A DNA stretch of 64,000 bases from Clostridiales bacterium (GCA_004551945.1 SFPN01000001.1:53058-117057); one strand, 5' to 3'. Positions 28,777 to 38,010 are shown, numbered from the stretch's first letter. The notes: generated by a model from the letters alone, not told the origin. Numbers and translations: made by a program.

Positions 28777-30096
28777 TTAATTGTAGTGATCGTTTACGTT
28801 CGACCGGATATCCTTCACAATTTCCGCCGTCTCCGGGTCGGATTTGCAGAGCTTTTCGATCCGGTCGATGGAGTGCAGGACGGTGGTGTGATCCCGGTTC
28901 TGGAACTCCTTGCCGATTTCCTTCAGGGAGAGCTTAGTCATGTTCCGGATGAGGTACATGGCAATCTGCCGGGCCTTGGCGGTTTCCTTGGTCCGGCCCT
29001 GGCCCCGGAGGGCGGCGTCCTCGATGTTGTAGAACTTGCAGACCTCTTCGATGATCACGTCCGCCGTGGGCAGAATGTCCGTGGTGTCCTTGAACATATC
29101 CCGCACCGCCCGGGTGACGGAGTTGGCGTCCACGTTGTTGCCCAGCAGATCCCGGAAGGCCAGAATTTTGTTGACGGTTCCCTCAATCTGCCGCACGTTG
29201 GAGGTGATGTTCTCCGCCACATAGGTGAGCACCTCTTCCGGCAGCTCCACCCCCATGCGGATGGCCTTGTTCTTGATGATGGCCACCCGGGTCTCATAGT
29301 CCGGGGGCTGGATATCCGCCAGAAGGCCCCACTCGAACCGGGTCTTTAACCGGTCCTCCAGCCGGAGCATCTCCTTGGGGGGACGGTCGGCGGTAAAGAC
29401 GATCTGCTTTTTCTCCTCGTAGAGGTTGTTGAAGGTGTGGAACATCTCCTCCTGGGTAGAGTCCCGCCCGGCGATAAACTGCACGTCGTCCATGAGAAAC
29501 ACGTCGGCGGAGCGGTACTTGTCCCGGAACTCCTGGTTCTTGCCCTCCCGGATGGCCCGGATGAGCTCGTTGGTGAAGGAATCCCCCCGGATGTAGACGA
29601 TCCGGTAGTCGGGGTGCTCGTTGTGAATGGTGTGGGCGATGGCGTAGAGCAGGTGGGTCTTGCCCAGACCGGGCTCGCCGTAGATAAAGAGAGGATTGTA
29701 GCGCTCCGCCGGGTGCTCGGCAACAGCCATGGCGGCGGCGTGGGCGAACTTGTTGGAGTTGCCCACCACGAAGCGCTCGAAGGTGTACTCCTCCGTGCCG
29801 GGGAGAAACCGGGAGGCGCTGCTCTCCCGCTTGTTGTATTTCTCCCGCTCCCCCTGACCCAGGACGACCACATCCAGGTCGGCGGAGAAGAGATCGTACA
29901 GGGCCTTCTTGATGTCCGGCAGATACCGGGAGACCACGATCTCCTTTTTAAAGTCGGTGGGAATATAGAGAATGAACCGGTTTTCCTCCAGGGCAACAGG
30001 CTCTGCGTCGGAGAACCAGGTGGATATGGTGGTTTTGGTCATGGTCTGCTCCATGAGGGACAGGACCCGCTCCCAAATATCGGCGGCGGAATTCAT
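28777..30096 (-). CDS. dnaA: Chromosomal replication initiator DnaA
   Basis: A 439-residue AAA+ initiator that binds DnaA boxes and opens the origin. Domain I WERVLSLMEQTMTKTTISTW, short linker, Walker A GEPGLGKTHL, Walker B FLMDDVQF, sensor region TSNVRQIEG, and the domain IV DNA-binding motif RDHTTVLHSIDRIEK. Length is typical for Gram-positives. Its promoter lies about 55 nt upstream, and rpmH is divergent. Confidence 0.98.
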   Translation of the reverse strand: MNSAADIWERVLSLMEQTMTKTTISTWFSDAEPVALEENRFILYIPTDFKKEIVVSRYLPDIKKALYDLFSADLDVVVLGQGEREKYNKRESSASRFLPGTEEYTFERFVVGNSNKFAHAAAMAVAEHPAERYNPLFIYGEPGLGKTHLLYAIAHTIHNEHPDYRIVYIRGDSFTNELIRAIREGKNQEFRDKYRSADVFLMDDVQFIAGRDSTQEEMFHTFNNLYEEKKQIVFTADRPPKEMLRLEDRLKTRFEWGLLADIQPPDYETRVAIIKNKAIRMGVELPEEVLTYVAENITSNVRQIEGTVNKILAFRDLLGNNVDANSVTRAVRDMFKDTTDILPTADVIIEEVCKFYNIEDAALRGQGRTKETAKARQIAMYLIRNMTKLSLKEIGKEFQNRDHTTVLHSIDRIEKLCKSDPETAEIVKDIRSNVNDHYN

Positions 30097-30149
30097 GGGC
30101 TCACTCCTTCTCTCTCTGTGGGGAAAATTGCGTTTATAATAATCAAGTT

Positions 30150-30178
30150 ATTATACCAGATTTTCAGTCTGATAGCAA
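30150..30178 (-). promoter_or_regulatory. Sigma-A promoter of dnaA
   Basis: On the minus strand: TTGCTA (30178-30173), 17-nt spacer ending TGG (extended -10 element), TATAAT (30155-30150). Confidence 0.8.
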
Positions 30179-30400
30179 GGAAATCTGTTTATTCAAAGGT
30201 AGCCTTTGGGACAGTACCTTTGGCCCTTTGGCGGCCCTTCCGGCCTTTTTGGAGGAAACGGGGAAGAAGAAAGGGAAATCCCCCTGCTGGTGGTAAAAAA
30301 TTTTTCCTAATTCTGCCCTCTTTCCCTTGATTCTTCCACAATATCTTGGGCTTAAACAGGAAAACCGGGAAGGAAAGGGGGGGAGAGAAGAAATTTTGGG

Positions 30401-30430
30401 TTGACATTGTGAATTCTTTTCCGTTATAAT
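30401..30430 (+). promoter_or_regulatory. Sigma-A promoter of the rpmH-rnpA-yidC operon
   Basis: Exact TTGACA (30401-30406), 18-nt spacer, exact TATAAT (30425-30430), about 115 nt before the rpmH start. Confidence 0.85.
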
Positions 30431-30546
30431 AACCTGTGCGTAATCATGGATTGCGCGTTTGATTGACAACCGCGGCCGGGGCAATTCGGCCGTTGTGGTT
30501 GGCGGAACAAGATTCCGCTGGAAATAGATACAGGAGGTGTATCGGA

Positions 30547-30681
30547 ATGGTTCGTACCTATCAGCCTAAGAAGCGTCAGCGTTCCAAGGAGCACGGGTTC
30601 CGCAAGCGCATGCGCACCGCCAACGGACGTAAGGTTCTGGCCCGTCGCCGCGCCAAGGGCCGCGCCCGTCTGACCCACTGA
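30547..30681 (+). CDS. rpmH: 50S ribosomal protein L34
   Basis: A 44-residue, highly basic protein with the family sequence TYQPKKRQRSKEHGFRKRM and the GRKVLARRRAKGR tail. ATG at 30547 follows CAGGAGGTG. It leads the rnpA-yidD-yidC-jag operon and is divergent from dnaA, as in most bacteria. L34 sits in the large subunit. Confidence 0.98.
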   Translation: MVRTYQPKKRQRSKEHGFRKRMRTANGRKVLARRRAKGRARLTH

Positions 30682-30801
30682 TGCCAGGGGCAATCGCATA
30701 GAGGATAGCAAAGGGGCGGGGAAGTCACTTCCACCGCCCTTATCCAGTATTGGGCTGCTTCCTCTGTCCGGCTGCCCGACCGCAAAGGAGAAGCTGAGAT
30801 C

Positions 30802-31155
30802 GTGAAATTTACTGTCTCCTTAAAGGAAAACAGAGTCTTCCGCCGGCTCTACGCCAAGGGAAAGAGCGCGGTTGGCCCGGCCATGGTCCTTTACTGCCGG
30901 AAAAACGGCAGAAAGGAAAACCGCTTCGGCATCACCGCCGGAACCAAGCTGGGCCACGCCGTGGTCCGCAACAAGGTCCGCCGCCGCTTCCGGGAGATTT
31001 ACCGGCTCAACGAGGACAAGCTGCTGCCCGGCTACGATATTGTCGTCGTGGCCCGGATGCGGGCGGTCCACAGCCGGTATGCCGATCTGGACAAGCAGTT
31101 TCTCCGCCTGGCAAAGAAACTTCAGCTCCTTCGCCCCAGGGAGGAGGAGCCATGA
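30802..31155 (+). CDS. rnpA: Ribonuclease P protein component
   Basis: A 117-residue basic protein that assists RNase P RNA in maturing tRNA 5' ends. The signature RNKVRRRFREIYR is present, with the N-terminal LKENRVFRRLYAKGKS. The start is GTG at 30802 with AAGGAG upstream. Its stop overlaps yidD by 4 nt. Confidence 0.96.
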   Translation: MKFTVSLKENRVFRRLYAKGKSAVGPAMVLYCRKNGRKENRFGITAGTKLGHAVVRNKVRRRFREIYRLNEDKLLPGYDIVVVARMRAVHSRYADLDKQFLRLAKKLQLLRPREEEP

Positions 31156-31370
31156 AAGCGGTTCTTTTGTGGATGATCCGGTTTTACCGGAAGTACATCT
31201 CTCCTGCCAGGCCCCCCTGCTGCCGGTTTATTCCCACCTGCTCGGCCTATGCCCTGGAGGCGATTGAAAAATACGGCGCGGTCAAAGGGGGCTTTCTTGC
31301 CCTGCGGCGAATTCTCCGCTGCAACCCCTTTCACCGGCAGAAGAGCATCGAGTATGACCCGGTGCCTTAA
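31152..31370 (+). CDS. yidD: Membrane protein insertion efficiency factor YidD
   Basis: A 72-residue YidD with the cysteine-rich family signature RPPCCRFIPTCSAYALEAI and GGFLALRRILRCNPFH. It assists YidC-dependent insertion at the membrane through an amphipathic N-terminus (MIRFYRKYIS). The ATG overlaps rnpA and precedes yidC by 63 nt. Confidence 0.96.
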   Translation: MKAVLLWMIRFYRKYISPARPPCCRFIPTCSAYALEAIEKYGAVKGGFLALRRILRCNPFHRQKSIEYDPVP

Positions 31371-31433
31371 AGAATCCGCTTTCCTCCGGCCTGTCACCGG
31401 AACCAACCCCAACCAACACTTGGAGGCGCTGCC

Positions 31434-32786
31434 ATGAGCATCATTTTAACCCCCTTTGCGAAGCTGCTGCTGCTGTTCTACAACATTACCGGCAGCTACG
31501 CGATCTCGCTGGTTCTCTTCTGTCTGGTCATCCGCCTGATTCTCTTCCCCATCTTCCTGAAGGGCCGGAAGAGCATGCTGGCCATGAACGGCCTGGCCGA
31601 TCAGCAGAAAATGCTCCAGCAAAAGTATGCCCGGGACCGGGAGCGCTACAGCATCGAGCTGCAGAAGCTCTATGAGCGGGAGGGTGTGAAGCCCTCCGGC
31701 GGCTGCCTGTGGTCCCTCCTCCCCATGCCTTTCCTGATGGCCCTGTACGCCATCATCCGTCAGCCTCTCACCTACCTGATGGAGATGACCGAGGATCACT
31801 TCAACGCCGTGTCCAATTTGCTCTACGGCGATGTCCTCAGCTTCAGAAACGCCCAGCTGCAGATCGCCCAGGACGTCTATAACAACTACGACCAGATTGT
31901 TACCGCCATCCCCGATCTGGCCGGGATGCCCAAGATCGACTTTACCTTCCTGGGGATGAACCTGTCCAACACCCCCCAGCTTATGTTCTGGAAGTCGGAC
32001 GAGCCCATGGGGATTGCCTTCGGCATGTTCCTCATTCCCATCATCTCCGCTGTGCTGAGCATTATCACCACCATCGTCACCAACAAGATCAACGCCAAGG
32101 TTCTGGGGGTTGTCCGTCCCATGGACTCCAGCACCCGGGCCACCATGATCATGATGACCCTGTTCTCCCTGTGGCTGTGCTTCACCCTGCCCGCCGCTCT
32201 GGGCGTGTACTGGATCGCCAACAGCGTGTTCGCCATCCTGCAGGAGTTCCTGAACGTTCCCTTCCTGCGAAAGCACCTGAAAAAGACCGAGGAAGAGAAG
32301 GCCAAGCGCATCGAGGAAGAAAAGGAACGGGTCAAGCGGGAGAAGAAGGCCCAGGCCGACGCCAAGAAGAAGGCCGCCGAGGAAATGCGCCGCATCCAGA
32401 TGGAGCGGAAGCTGAACAAGAGCATTGCCACCGCCAGCCGGGAGGGCATGCGCACCTATGCCCGGGGCCGTCTCTATGACCCGGACCGCTACCCCACCTT
32501 CCCCTATAAGGACCCCAACCAGCTGCTCCAGGAGGAATCCGTCCGCCAGCAGCTGAAGGCCGAGGAGGACAAGATCAACCAGGAAGCCATGAAGCAGAAC
32601 AAGAAAAAGGACAAGAAGGAGAAGAAGGCCAAGCAGGCCGCTCCCGCTGTGGAGGAGACCGCTGCCGTTCAGCCCGCCGCTCCTGTCCCCGCCCCCGCTC
32701 CCGCTCCGGCCCAGGAGGCTCCGGAGGAGGAAGAGGGCTTTGTGGAGGAGTCCTTCCTGGAAGAACCTGAGGACAATGAAGAATAA
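31434..32786 (+). CDS. yidC: Membrane protein insertase YidC/OxaA1
   Basis: A 450-residue insertase. The first 280 residues hold the OxaA core: the membrane segment with the conserved arginine (LVIRLILFPIF), the coiled hairpin, and later segments WSLLPMPFLMALYAIIRQP, FLIPIISAVLSIITT and FTLPAALGVYWIANSVF. No lipobox is seen, unlike Bacillus SpoIIIJ. The last 170 residues form a long charged cytoplasmic tail, Lys/Glu-rich then Pro/Ala/Glu-rich, which could touch ribosomes. That is long for the family. Confidence 0.95.
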   Translation: MSIILTPFAKLLLLFYNITGSYAISLVLFCLVIRLILFPIFLKGRKSMLAMNGLADQQKMLQQKYARDRERYSIELQKLYEREGVKPSGGCLWSLLPMPFLMALYAIIRQPLTYLMEMTEDHFNAVSNLLYGDVLSFRNAQLQIAQDVYNNYDQIVTAIPDLAGMPKIDFTFLGMNLSNTPQLMFWKSDEPMGIAFGMFLIPIISAVLSIITTIVTNKINAKVLGVVRPMDSSTRATMIMMTLFSLWLCFTLPAALGVYWIANSVFAILQEFLNVPFLRKHLKKTEEEKAKRIEEEKERVKREKKAQADAKKKAAEEMRRIQMERKLNKSIATASREGMRTYARGRLYDPDRYPTFPYKDPNQLLQEESVRQQLKAEEDKINQEAMKQNKKKDKKEKKAKQAAPAVEETAAVQPAAPVPAPAPAPAQEAPEEEEGFVEESFLEEPEDNEE

Positions 32787-32800
32787 GGAGAAGAAGCCTT

Positions 32801-33595
32801 ATGTTGAAATGGATTGAAGCCACGGGCAAAACCGAGGATGCTGCCGTGCAGAACGCCCTGGCCCAGCTGGGTCTGGACCGGGACAGCGTTTCCGTGGAAG
32901 TCCTGGAGCGGGCCAGAAGCGGCTTTCTGGGCTTCGGCAGCACACCGGCTAAGGTAAAGGTCACCTATGAAGTGCCCGACGAGGCTCCCGCTCCTGCGGA
33001 GGAGCCTGTTCCCGCCGCTCCCGTCCGGGAGACTCCCCAGCCGGCTCCCGTTGCCAAGAAGGAAAAGGAGCCTGCCAAAAAGGACAAGGCCCCCGCAGAG
33101 AAGGCGCCTGCCCCCCAGGCCAAGGGCGGCGATCTGGAGGACCGTATCCGGGCCTTCCTGTCCGGCCTGCTGGACCACATGGGCGTGGAAGCAGAAATCA
33201 ATATCGCCCCCAAAACCGAAAACGGTATTCTGGTGACCCTGGAAGGGCCCAAGCTGGGCGCCCTCATCGGCCACCGGGGCGAGACCCTGGACGCCATCCA
33301 GCAGCTGACCAACTACGCCGTCAACCGGGGCCGGACCCACCGGGTGCGCATCCACATTGACGCGGAGAACTACCGGGCCAAGCGGGAGGAATCCCTGAAG
33401 CGCCTGGCCACCAAGGTGGCTGCCAAGGTGGTCAAGTACCGCCGGAACATCACCCTGGAGCCCATGAACGCCTACGAGCGCCATGTGATCCACGAGACCC
33501 TGCAGGATTACCCCGACGTAATCACCTACTCCACGGGGACCGAGCCCAACCGCCGCACGGTGGTGGCCTTTTCCCGGGGCAAGCACGCATATTGA
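32801..33595 (+). CDS. jag: Jag/KhpB RNA-binding protein
   Basis: A 264-residue protein with a Jag-N domain (MLKWIEATGKTEDAAVQNAL, SGFLGFGS), a Pro/Ala/Lys linker (65-120), a KH domain with the GxxG loop IGHRGETL, and an R3H domain (RNITLEPMNAYERHVIH). The family binds RNA, works with KhpA, and is linked to cell elongation and division. It follows yidC by 14 nt, the usual order, and a terminator closes the operon. Confidence 0.95.
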   Translation: MLKWIEATGKTEDAAVQNALAQLGLDRDSVSVEVLERARSGFLGFGSTPAKVKVTYEVPDEAPAPAEEPVPAAPVRETPQPAPVAKKEKEPAKKDKAPAEKAPAPQAKGGDLEDRIRAFLSGLLDHMGVEAEINIAPKTENGILVTLEGPKLGALIGHRGETLDAIQQLTNYAVNRGRTHRVRIHIDAENYRAKREESLKRLATKVAAKVVKYRRNITLEPMNAYERHVIHETLQDYPDVITYSTGTEPNRRTVVAFSRGKHAY

Positions 33596-33600
33596 GAAGC

Positions 33601-33637
33601 AAGCGGCGGGGGAAGACTGTGCTCCCCTGCCGCTTTT
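33601..33637 (+). terminator. Terminator of the rpmH-jag operon
   Basis: Stem AAGCGGC-GGGGA / TCCCC-GCCGCTT with a 9-nt loop and a short T run, 6 nt past the jag stop. Confidence 0.85.
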
Positions 33638-33664
33638 GCCATTGTTTTGTAGGAGGGACGTTCT

Positions 33665-34618
33665 ATGACATTCCGAGACCGTATTCATCCGCAGCTCCGG
33701 GACTGGTACGACGCCTCCCCCGGCTTTGATTTTGACAATCTGGAGGACTTCGTGGCCAAGTGCAACTCAGCGGAGCTGGCCAACCTGAAGGAGGACCCTG
33801 CCGTCACCGCCCGGGACCAGATGATCCCCGGCCCCGAGGGGGCTCCCGATGTGAAGATCCGCATCTACGAGCCCAAGGACCGGGAGAAGGACCCTCTGCC
33901 CTGCCTGTTTTTCTACCACGGAGGGGGCTTCCTCTTCGGCAGCGTTTACCGGCAGGAGGGCCTGTGCCAGGGCTTTGTGAAAAACGTGGGCTGCGTGGTG
34001 GTCTCCGTAGAGTACCGACTGGCTCCCCAGTGGAAGGCTCCCGCCCCTCTCATGGACTGCTGGACCGCCCTGAACTGGGTCCACGACCACAGCCAGGAGC
34101 TGGGTGTGGACCCGGAGCGTCTGGCTGTTTCCGGCCTGTCCGCCGGGGGCAACCTGGCGGCGGCGGTGTCTCTGTATGCCCGGGATAAGAAGGGACCCAG
34201 GATTTGCCTGCAAATGCCCCTGTACGGGGAGCTGGACTACCGGCTGGATACCTTCTCCGCCCAGGAGATCACCGACCCCAAGGTCTGGTGCCGGGACAAC
34301 TGCCAGAAGTCCTGGGATAAGCTCCTGGCCACCGGGCAGATGCCCAACGAGTACGTCTCTCCCGCCCTGGCCAAGGATCTCTCCGGCCTGCCCCCGGTGT
34401 TCTCTTACATCGGCCAGCTGGACCCGGGCCGGGACGAAAACATCGCCTACTGGAACCGGCTGATGGAGGCGGGGGTTGAGGTGGAATACCACGTCTTCCC
34501 CGGCTGCTACCACTGCTTCGAGCTGGGCACCCCCGACGCCGAGTACAGCAAGCAGGCCTACAGCCTCATGTACGCCGCCCTGAAACGGGCCTTTGGAAGA
34601 AAAGACGAACTGGGCTGA
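33665..34618 (+). CDS. Alpha/beta hydrolase, hormone-sensitive-lipase type esterase
   Basis: A 317-residue cytoplasmic esterase. The oxyanion motif HGGG is at 85-88, the nucleophile S159 is in GLSAGG, and the candidate acid and histidine are in QLDPGRDEN and PGCYHCFEL. Members hydrolyse short-chain esters or acetylated sugars; the substrate cannot be told. It starts where mnmE is usually found in this neighbourhood, after the operon terminator, with its own AGGAGG site. Confidence 0.88.
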   Translation: MTFRDRIHPQLRDWYDASPGFDFDNLEDFVAKCNSAELANLKEDPAVTARDQMIPGPEGAPDVKIRIYEPKDREKDPLPCLFFYHGGGFLFGSVYRQEGLCQGFVKNVGCVVVSVEYRLAPQWKAPAPLMDCWTALNWVHDHSQELGVDPERLAVSGLSAGGNLAAAVSLYARDKKGPRICLQMPLYGELDYRLDTFSAQEITDPKVWCRDNCQKSWDKLLATGQMPNEYVSPALAKDLSGLPPVFSYIGQLDPGRDENIAYWNRLMEAGVEVEYHVFPGCYHCFELGTPDAEYSKQAYSLMYAALKRAFGRKDELG

Positions 34619-34638
34619 GGGTATCTGCCGCCCTTGTC

Positions 34639-34666
34639 GTATGGGCGCTTCACGAAGCGCCCATAC
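34639..34666. repeat. Family A single hairpin
   Basis: GTATGGGCGCTTC / GAAGCGCCCATAC around AC, between the esterase and holB. Confidence 0.8.
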
Positions 34667-34728
34667 AACAGAGCTGGAGATATCCCCAACCACACCCCTT
34701 TTGTGGAAAAAAGGAGGCCATCCCCGCC

Positions 34729-35466
34729 GTGAACCAGGACGAAACCCTGCAAAACCGCATGAAACACCGGCAGTTATCCCACGCCTACCTGGTGGTTGGG
34801 GAAAACCGCCGGACCCTGGCCGATACCCTGGCCGCCGCCTGGGTGTGCACCGGCACGGAGCCTCCCTGCGGCCAGTGCGCCGGCTGCCGGAAGGCCGCCC
34901 AGGGCATCCACCCGGACATTCTCCGGGCAGACCCTGAGGGAGAGGGCCTGAAGGCAGAGGCCGTCCGGGCCCTCCGGTCGGACGCCTATATCCGTCCCAA
35001 CGAGGCCCCGAAAAAGGTCTATATTCTGGAGCACGGGGAACTTCTGAACCAGACGGGGCAGAATATTCTTCTCAAGCTCATTGAGGAGGGGCCGGCTTAC
35101 GCCTGCTTCCTCTTTCTCGCCCCCAACCCGGAGATGGTGCTGCCCACCATCCGCTCCCGGTGCGAGACCCTCCGGGCCCCCGGACCGGAGACCGAGCAGG
35201 CCAGCGCTGAGGGGGAGCAGCTGGCAGAGCTGATCCTCTCCGGGGCCGGCCCGGAGGAGACCCTCCCCTTCCTCATTTCCCTGGAAAAGAAGGACCGGGA
35301 GGCCATCGCCCTGCTGCTGGAGGAAACCAGGACCTGCCTGGTCCGCACCCTTCCCCAGCGGCCGGAGCTGCTGGCGGTGCTGGAAAAGCTCTCCCCCATC
35401 CGGGCCGCCTGTGAATTCAACATCAGCGCCGGTCACCTGGCCGGCTGGATCGCCTCAGTTCTGTGA
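34729..35466 (+). CDS. holB: DNA polymerase III delta' subunit
   Basis: A 245-residue clamp-loader subunit starting at GTG, with AAGGAGG 11 nt upstream. The N-terminal NRMKHRQLSHAYLVVGE matches delta'. The P-loop position reads GENRRTLA with no GK[ST], as in other non-ATPase delta' proteins. The CGQCAGCRK zinc cluster and TIRSRCETLR (sensor/arginine-finger SRC motif) are kept. The protein is short and its C-terminal collar domain is reduced. The order holB then ricT is the standard Firmicute arrangement. Confidence 0.9.
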   Translation: MNQDETLQNRMKHRQLSHAYLVVGENRRTLADTLAAAWVCTGTEPPCGQCAGCRKAAQGIHPDILRADPEGEGLKAEAVRALRSDAYIRPNEAPKKVYILEHGELLNQTGQNILLKLIEEGPAYACFLFLAPNPEMVLPTIRSRCETLRAPGPETEQASAEGEQLAELILSGAGPEETLPFLISLEKKDREAIALLLEETRTCLVRTLPQRPELLAVLEKLSPIRAACEFNISAGHLAGWIASVL

Positions 35467-35484
35467 AAGGAGACCCAATCTACT

Positions 35485-36936
35485 ATGGCAGAGATTATCA
35501 GCGTTCGCTTTCGCAGCGAAGGCAAGCAATATTATTTTGACCCCCAGGGCCTGGAGTGTCACCCCGGCGACGGGGTGATCGTGGAAACCGCCGGGGGCAT
35601 CGAGTACGCCACCTGCGTCCGGGGCAACTTTACCCTGGCCGAAGCCGAGCTGGCCGCACCCCTGCGCCCGGTGCTCCGGCTGGCCACCCCGGAGGACCTG
35701 GCGGTGGTGGAGCGCAACCGGGAGAAGGAAAAATACGCCTTCCGGATTTGTCAGGAGAAGATCCTGGAGCATAAGCTGGAAATGAAGCTGGTCAACGTGG
35801 AGTGCAGCTTTGAGGGGACGAAAATCCTCTTCTTCTTCACCTCCGAGGGCCGGGTGGACTTCCGGGGCCTGGTGAAGAGCCTGGCCGCCATCTTCCACAC
35901 CCGCATCGAGCTGCGGCAGATCGGCATCCGGGACGAGGCCAAAATGCTGGGAGGTTTAGGCATCTGCGGCCGGCCCTTCTGCTGCGCCTCCTTCCTCCGG
36001 GACTTTCAGCCTGTGTCCATCAAGATGGCCAAGACCCAGAACCTGTCCCTGAACCCCACCAAAATTTCCGGCACCTGCGGCCGCCTGATGTGCTGCTTAA
36101 AGTACGAGCAGGAGGCCTATGAGGATCTCATGAAGGACGCGCCCCGGATGGACTCCTTCGTGGAGACTCCCGACGGGGCCGGCAGCATCATCAGCGTGAA
36201 CACCCTGCGGGAGAAGGTCCGGGTCCGGCTGGACAACGAGCCGGACACCTTAAAGACCTACCACAACAGCGAGATCCGGGTGATCCGCAGCGGCAAGGGT
36301 AAGCGGCCCGAGGGCTATGTGGAGCCCCCCAGGGAGGAGCTGGCCAAGCTGCGGCGGGTGACCGAGTCCCCCGAGGAGCAGTACCGCCGGGAGCAGGCCG
36401 CTCTGGCCGCCGCCCTGGACGACTTTATGGCGGAGCACGGAGAGCGGCAGCAGACCCTCCAGCCGGAGCCCCACCACAGCAGCAACGCCCGCCGCCGCCG
36501 GGGGGACCGGGGCAAGAACGCCGAGAAGGCGGAGAAGGCTCTGGAGGCCGCCGTGGAGCGGGAGAAGGAAAAGCAGGAGAACAAGGAGCGCGCCTCCCGC
36601 CGCCGCAGCCGCGGAGGTAAGAAGGAGCCTGCCGCTCCGGCGCCCAAGGCAGCAGTCCCCCAGCCGGAGGCCCCCAAGCTCCCCGCCGAAGGGAGCAAAA
36701 AGGAGGGCACCTCCCGCCGCCGCCACCGGGGCGGCCGGGGCCGCGGCAGCCAGCCAGGGGCAGAACAGGCCGTTCTCTCCCAGCAGTCCGTGCAGGAAAA
36801 AGCACCCAAGCCCGCGCCGGCCAAGACAGGCGAGGGCGAAGGAAAAAGCGGCGAAAAGAAGAGCCGCCCCCGCTGGCACAAGCGGGGCCACCGCCGGGGC
36901 AGCGGAAACGGCCCCAAGACCCCGCCTGCTGAATAA
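35485..36936 (+). CDS. ricT: RicT/PSP1-domain protein with long basic tail
   Basis: A 483-residue member of the YaaT/RicT family (Bacillus RicT is about 275). Residues 1-265 match the PSP1 family, with six cysteines, C161/C166/C167 (CGRPFCC) and C198/C203/C204 (CGRLMCC), in the positions that help bind Fe-S clusters. In Bacillus, RicT with RicA and RicF steers RNase Y-dependent mRNA maturation and affects sporulation. The extra 200 residues are low complexity, with four Arg/Gly-rich patches (RRRRGDRG, RRRSRGGKK, RRRHRGGRGRG, WHKRGHRRG), which look RNA-binding. Confidence 0.9.
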   Translation: MAEIISVRFRSEGKQYYFDPQGLECHPGDGVIVETAGGIEYATCVRGNFTLAEAELAAPLRPVLRLATPEDLAVVERNREKEKYAFRICQEKILEHKLEMKLVNVECSFEGTKILFFFTSEGRVDFRGLVKSLAAIFHTRIELRQIGIRDEAKMLGGLGICGRPFCCASFLRDFQPVSIKMAKTQNLSLNPTKISGTCGRLMCCLKYEQEAYEDLMKDAPRMDSFVETPDGAGSIISVNTLREKVRVRLDNEPDTLKTYHNSEIRVIRSGKGKRPEGYVEPPREELAKLRRVTESPEEQYRREQAALAAALDDFMAEHGERQQTLQPEPHHSSNARRRRGDRGKNAEKAEKALEAAVEREKEKQENKERASRRRSRGGKKEPAAPAPKAAVPQPEAPKLPAEGSKKEGTSRRRHRGGRGRGSQPGAEQAVLSQQSVQEKAPKPAPAKTGEGEGKSGEKKSRPRWHKRGHRRGSGNGPKTPPAE

Positions 36937-36955
36937 GCGAAATAAGAACCGTCTT

Positions 36956-36983
36956 GACAGCCTCCCTGAAAAGGGAGGCTGTC
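36956..36983 (+). terminator. Hairpin after ricT
   Basis: A 12-bp perfect stem (GACAGCCTCCCT) closed by GAAA, 20 nt past the stop. There is no T run, so it may be a 3'-end stabiliser rather than an intrinsic terminator. Confidence 0.6.
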
Positions 36984-37046
36984 TGCGCACATAAAACTTT
37001 TGTTGCAGGGTGCTAACCCAAATCTTACCCCATCGAGGTGTATCCC

Positions 37047-37925
37047 ATGAAATCCCAAGAACCCAAAGCCGTTGCCATGCGGGTCTCCCTCATCAGCATA
37101 GCGGTGAACCTGCTGCTGTCTGTCTTTAAGCTCCTGGCGGGCATTTTTGCCAGTTCCGGGGCCATGATCTCCGACAGCATCCACTCCGCCTCCGACGTGT
37201 TCTCCACCATCATCGTGATGATTGGCGTTCAGCTGGCCGGCCGGGCGGCGGACGACTCCCACCAGTACGGCCATGAGCGGTTTGAGTGCATCGCCTCCAT
37301 CGCCCTGTCCATCATCCTGCTGGAGACCGGCCTGCTCATCGGCTGGAACGGCCTGAAAACCATCTTCTCCGGGGCTTACGAATCCATCCCCGTCCCCGGG
37401 GTCCTGGCCCTCATCGCGGCGGTGGTCTCCATCGCGGTGAAGGAGTGGATGTTCTGGTACACCCGGGCCGCCGCCAAACGAATCAACTCCAGCGCCCTGA
37501 TGGCCGACGCCTGGCACCACCGGTCCGACAGCCTCTCCTCCATCGGCGCTCTGGTGGGTATCGGCTTCTCCCTGGCGGGTTTCCCGGTGATGGACAGCGT
37601 GGCCAGCGTGGTGATCTGCATTTTCATTGTGAAGGCCGCAGTGGACATTTTTAAAGACGCCGCCGGAAAAATGGTGGACCAGGCCTGCGACCCGGAGACC
37701 ATCCAGGAGATGACCCAGGTGATCCAGGACCAGCCCGGGGTGATCCGCCTGGACCTGCTCCATACCCGGCTGTTCGGCTCCAAGATCTACGTAGACGCGG
37801 AGATCGCCGTCCAGGGGGACCTCCCCCTCCGCCAGGCCCACGCCATCGCCGAGAAGGTCCACCACGCCATCGAGACTTCTTTCCCCATGGTGAAGCACTG
37901 CATGGTCCATGTGAACCCGGACTGA
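37047..37925 (+). CDS. Cation diffusion facilitator (CDF) family transporter
   Basis: A 292-residue metal exporter with six membrane segments and a cytoplasmic C-terminal domain. The metal site uses the conserved SDSIHSASD (segment 2) and DAWHHRSDS (segment 5), an HD-type pattern common in zinc, manganese or iron exporters. ATG at 37047 after GAGGTG. The specific metal is not determinable by eye. Confidence 0.92.
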   Translation: MKSQEPKAVAMRVSLISIAVNLLLSVFKLLAGIFASSGAMISDSIHSASDVFSTIIVMIGVQLAGRAADDSHQYGHERFECIASIALSIILLETGLLIGWNGLKTIFSGAYESIPVPGVLALIAAVVSIAVKEWMFWYTRAAAKRINSSALMADAWHHRSDSLSSIGALVGIGFSLAGFPVMDSVASVVICIFIVKAAVDIFKDAAGKMVDQACDPETIQEMTQVIQDQPGVIRLDLLHTRLFGSKIYVDAEIAVQGDLPLRQAHAIAEKVHHAIETSFPMVKHCMVHVNPD

Positions 37926-37963
37926 TACGAATTCTTAATAAAAACCTTTGGTTTTTATTAAGA
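37923..37963. repeat. Partial relative of the 60087-60238 element
   Basis: CTGATACGAATTCTTAATAA followed by a 12-bp inverted repeat around TTT. It matches the left end of the element at 60087 with a few changes. Confidence 0.5.
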
Positions 37964-38010
37964 AGGCACCGCCTTTTTAACAAGAACGAGTATGAACACT
38001 GTCTGAACAA

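Larger units (their letters stand above)
30097..30546. other. dnaA-rpmH divergent intergenic region
   Basis: 450 nt containing the dnaA promoter (30150-30178) and the rpmH promoter (30401-30430). Between them is AT/GC-mixed sequence with a near DnaA box TCTTCCACA at 30332-30340 (one mismatch). No small gene or structured RNA was recognised. It could hold a second, weaker part of a bipartite origin. Confidence 0.5.
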
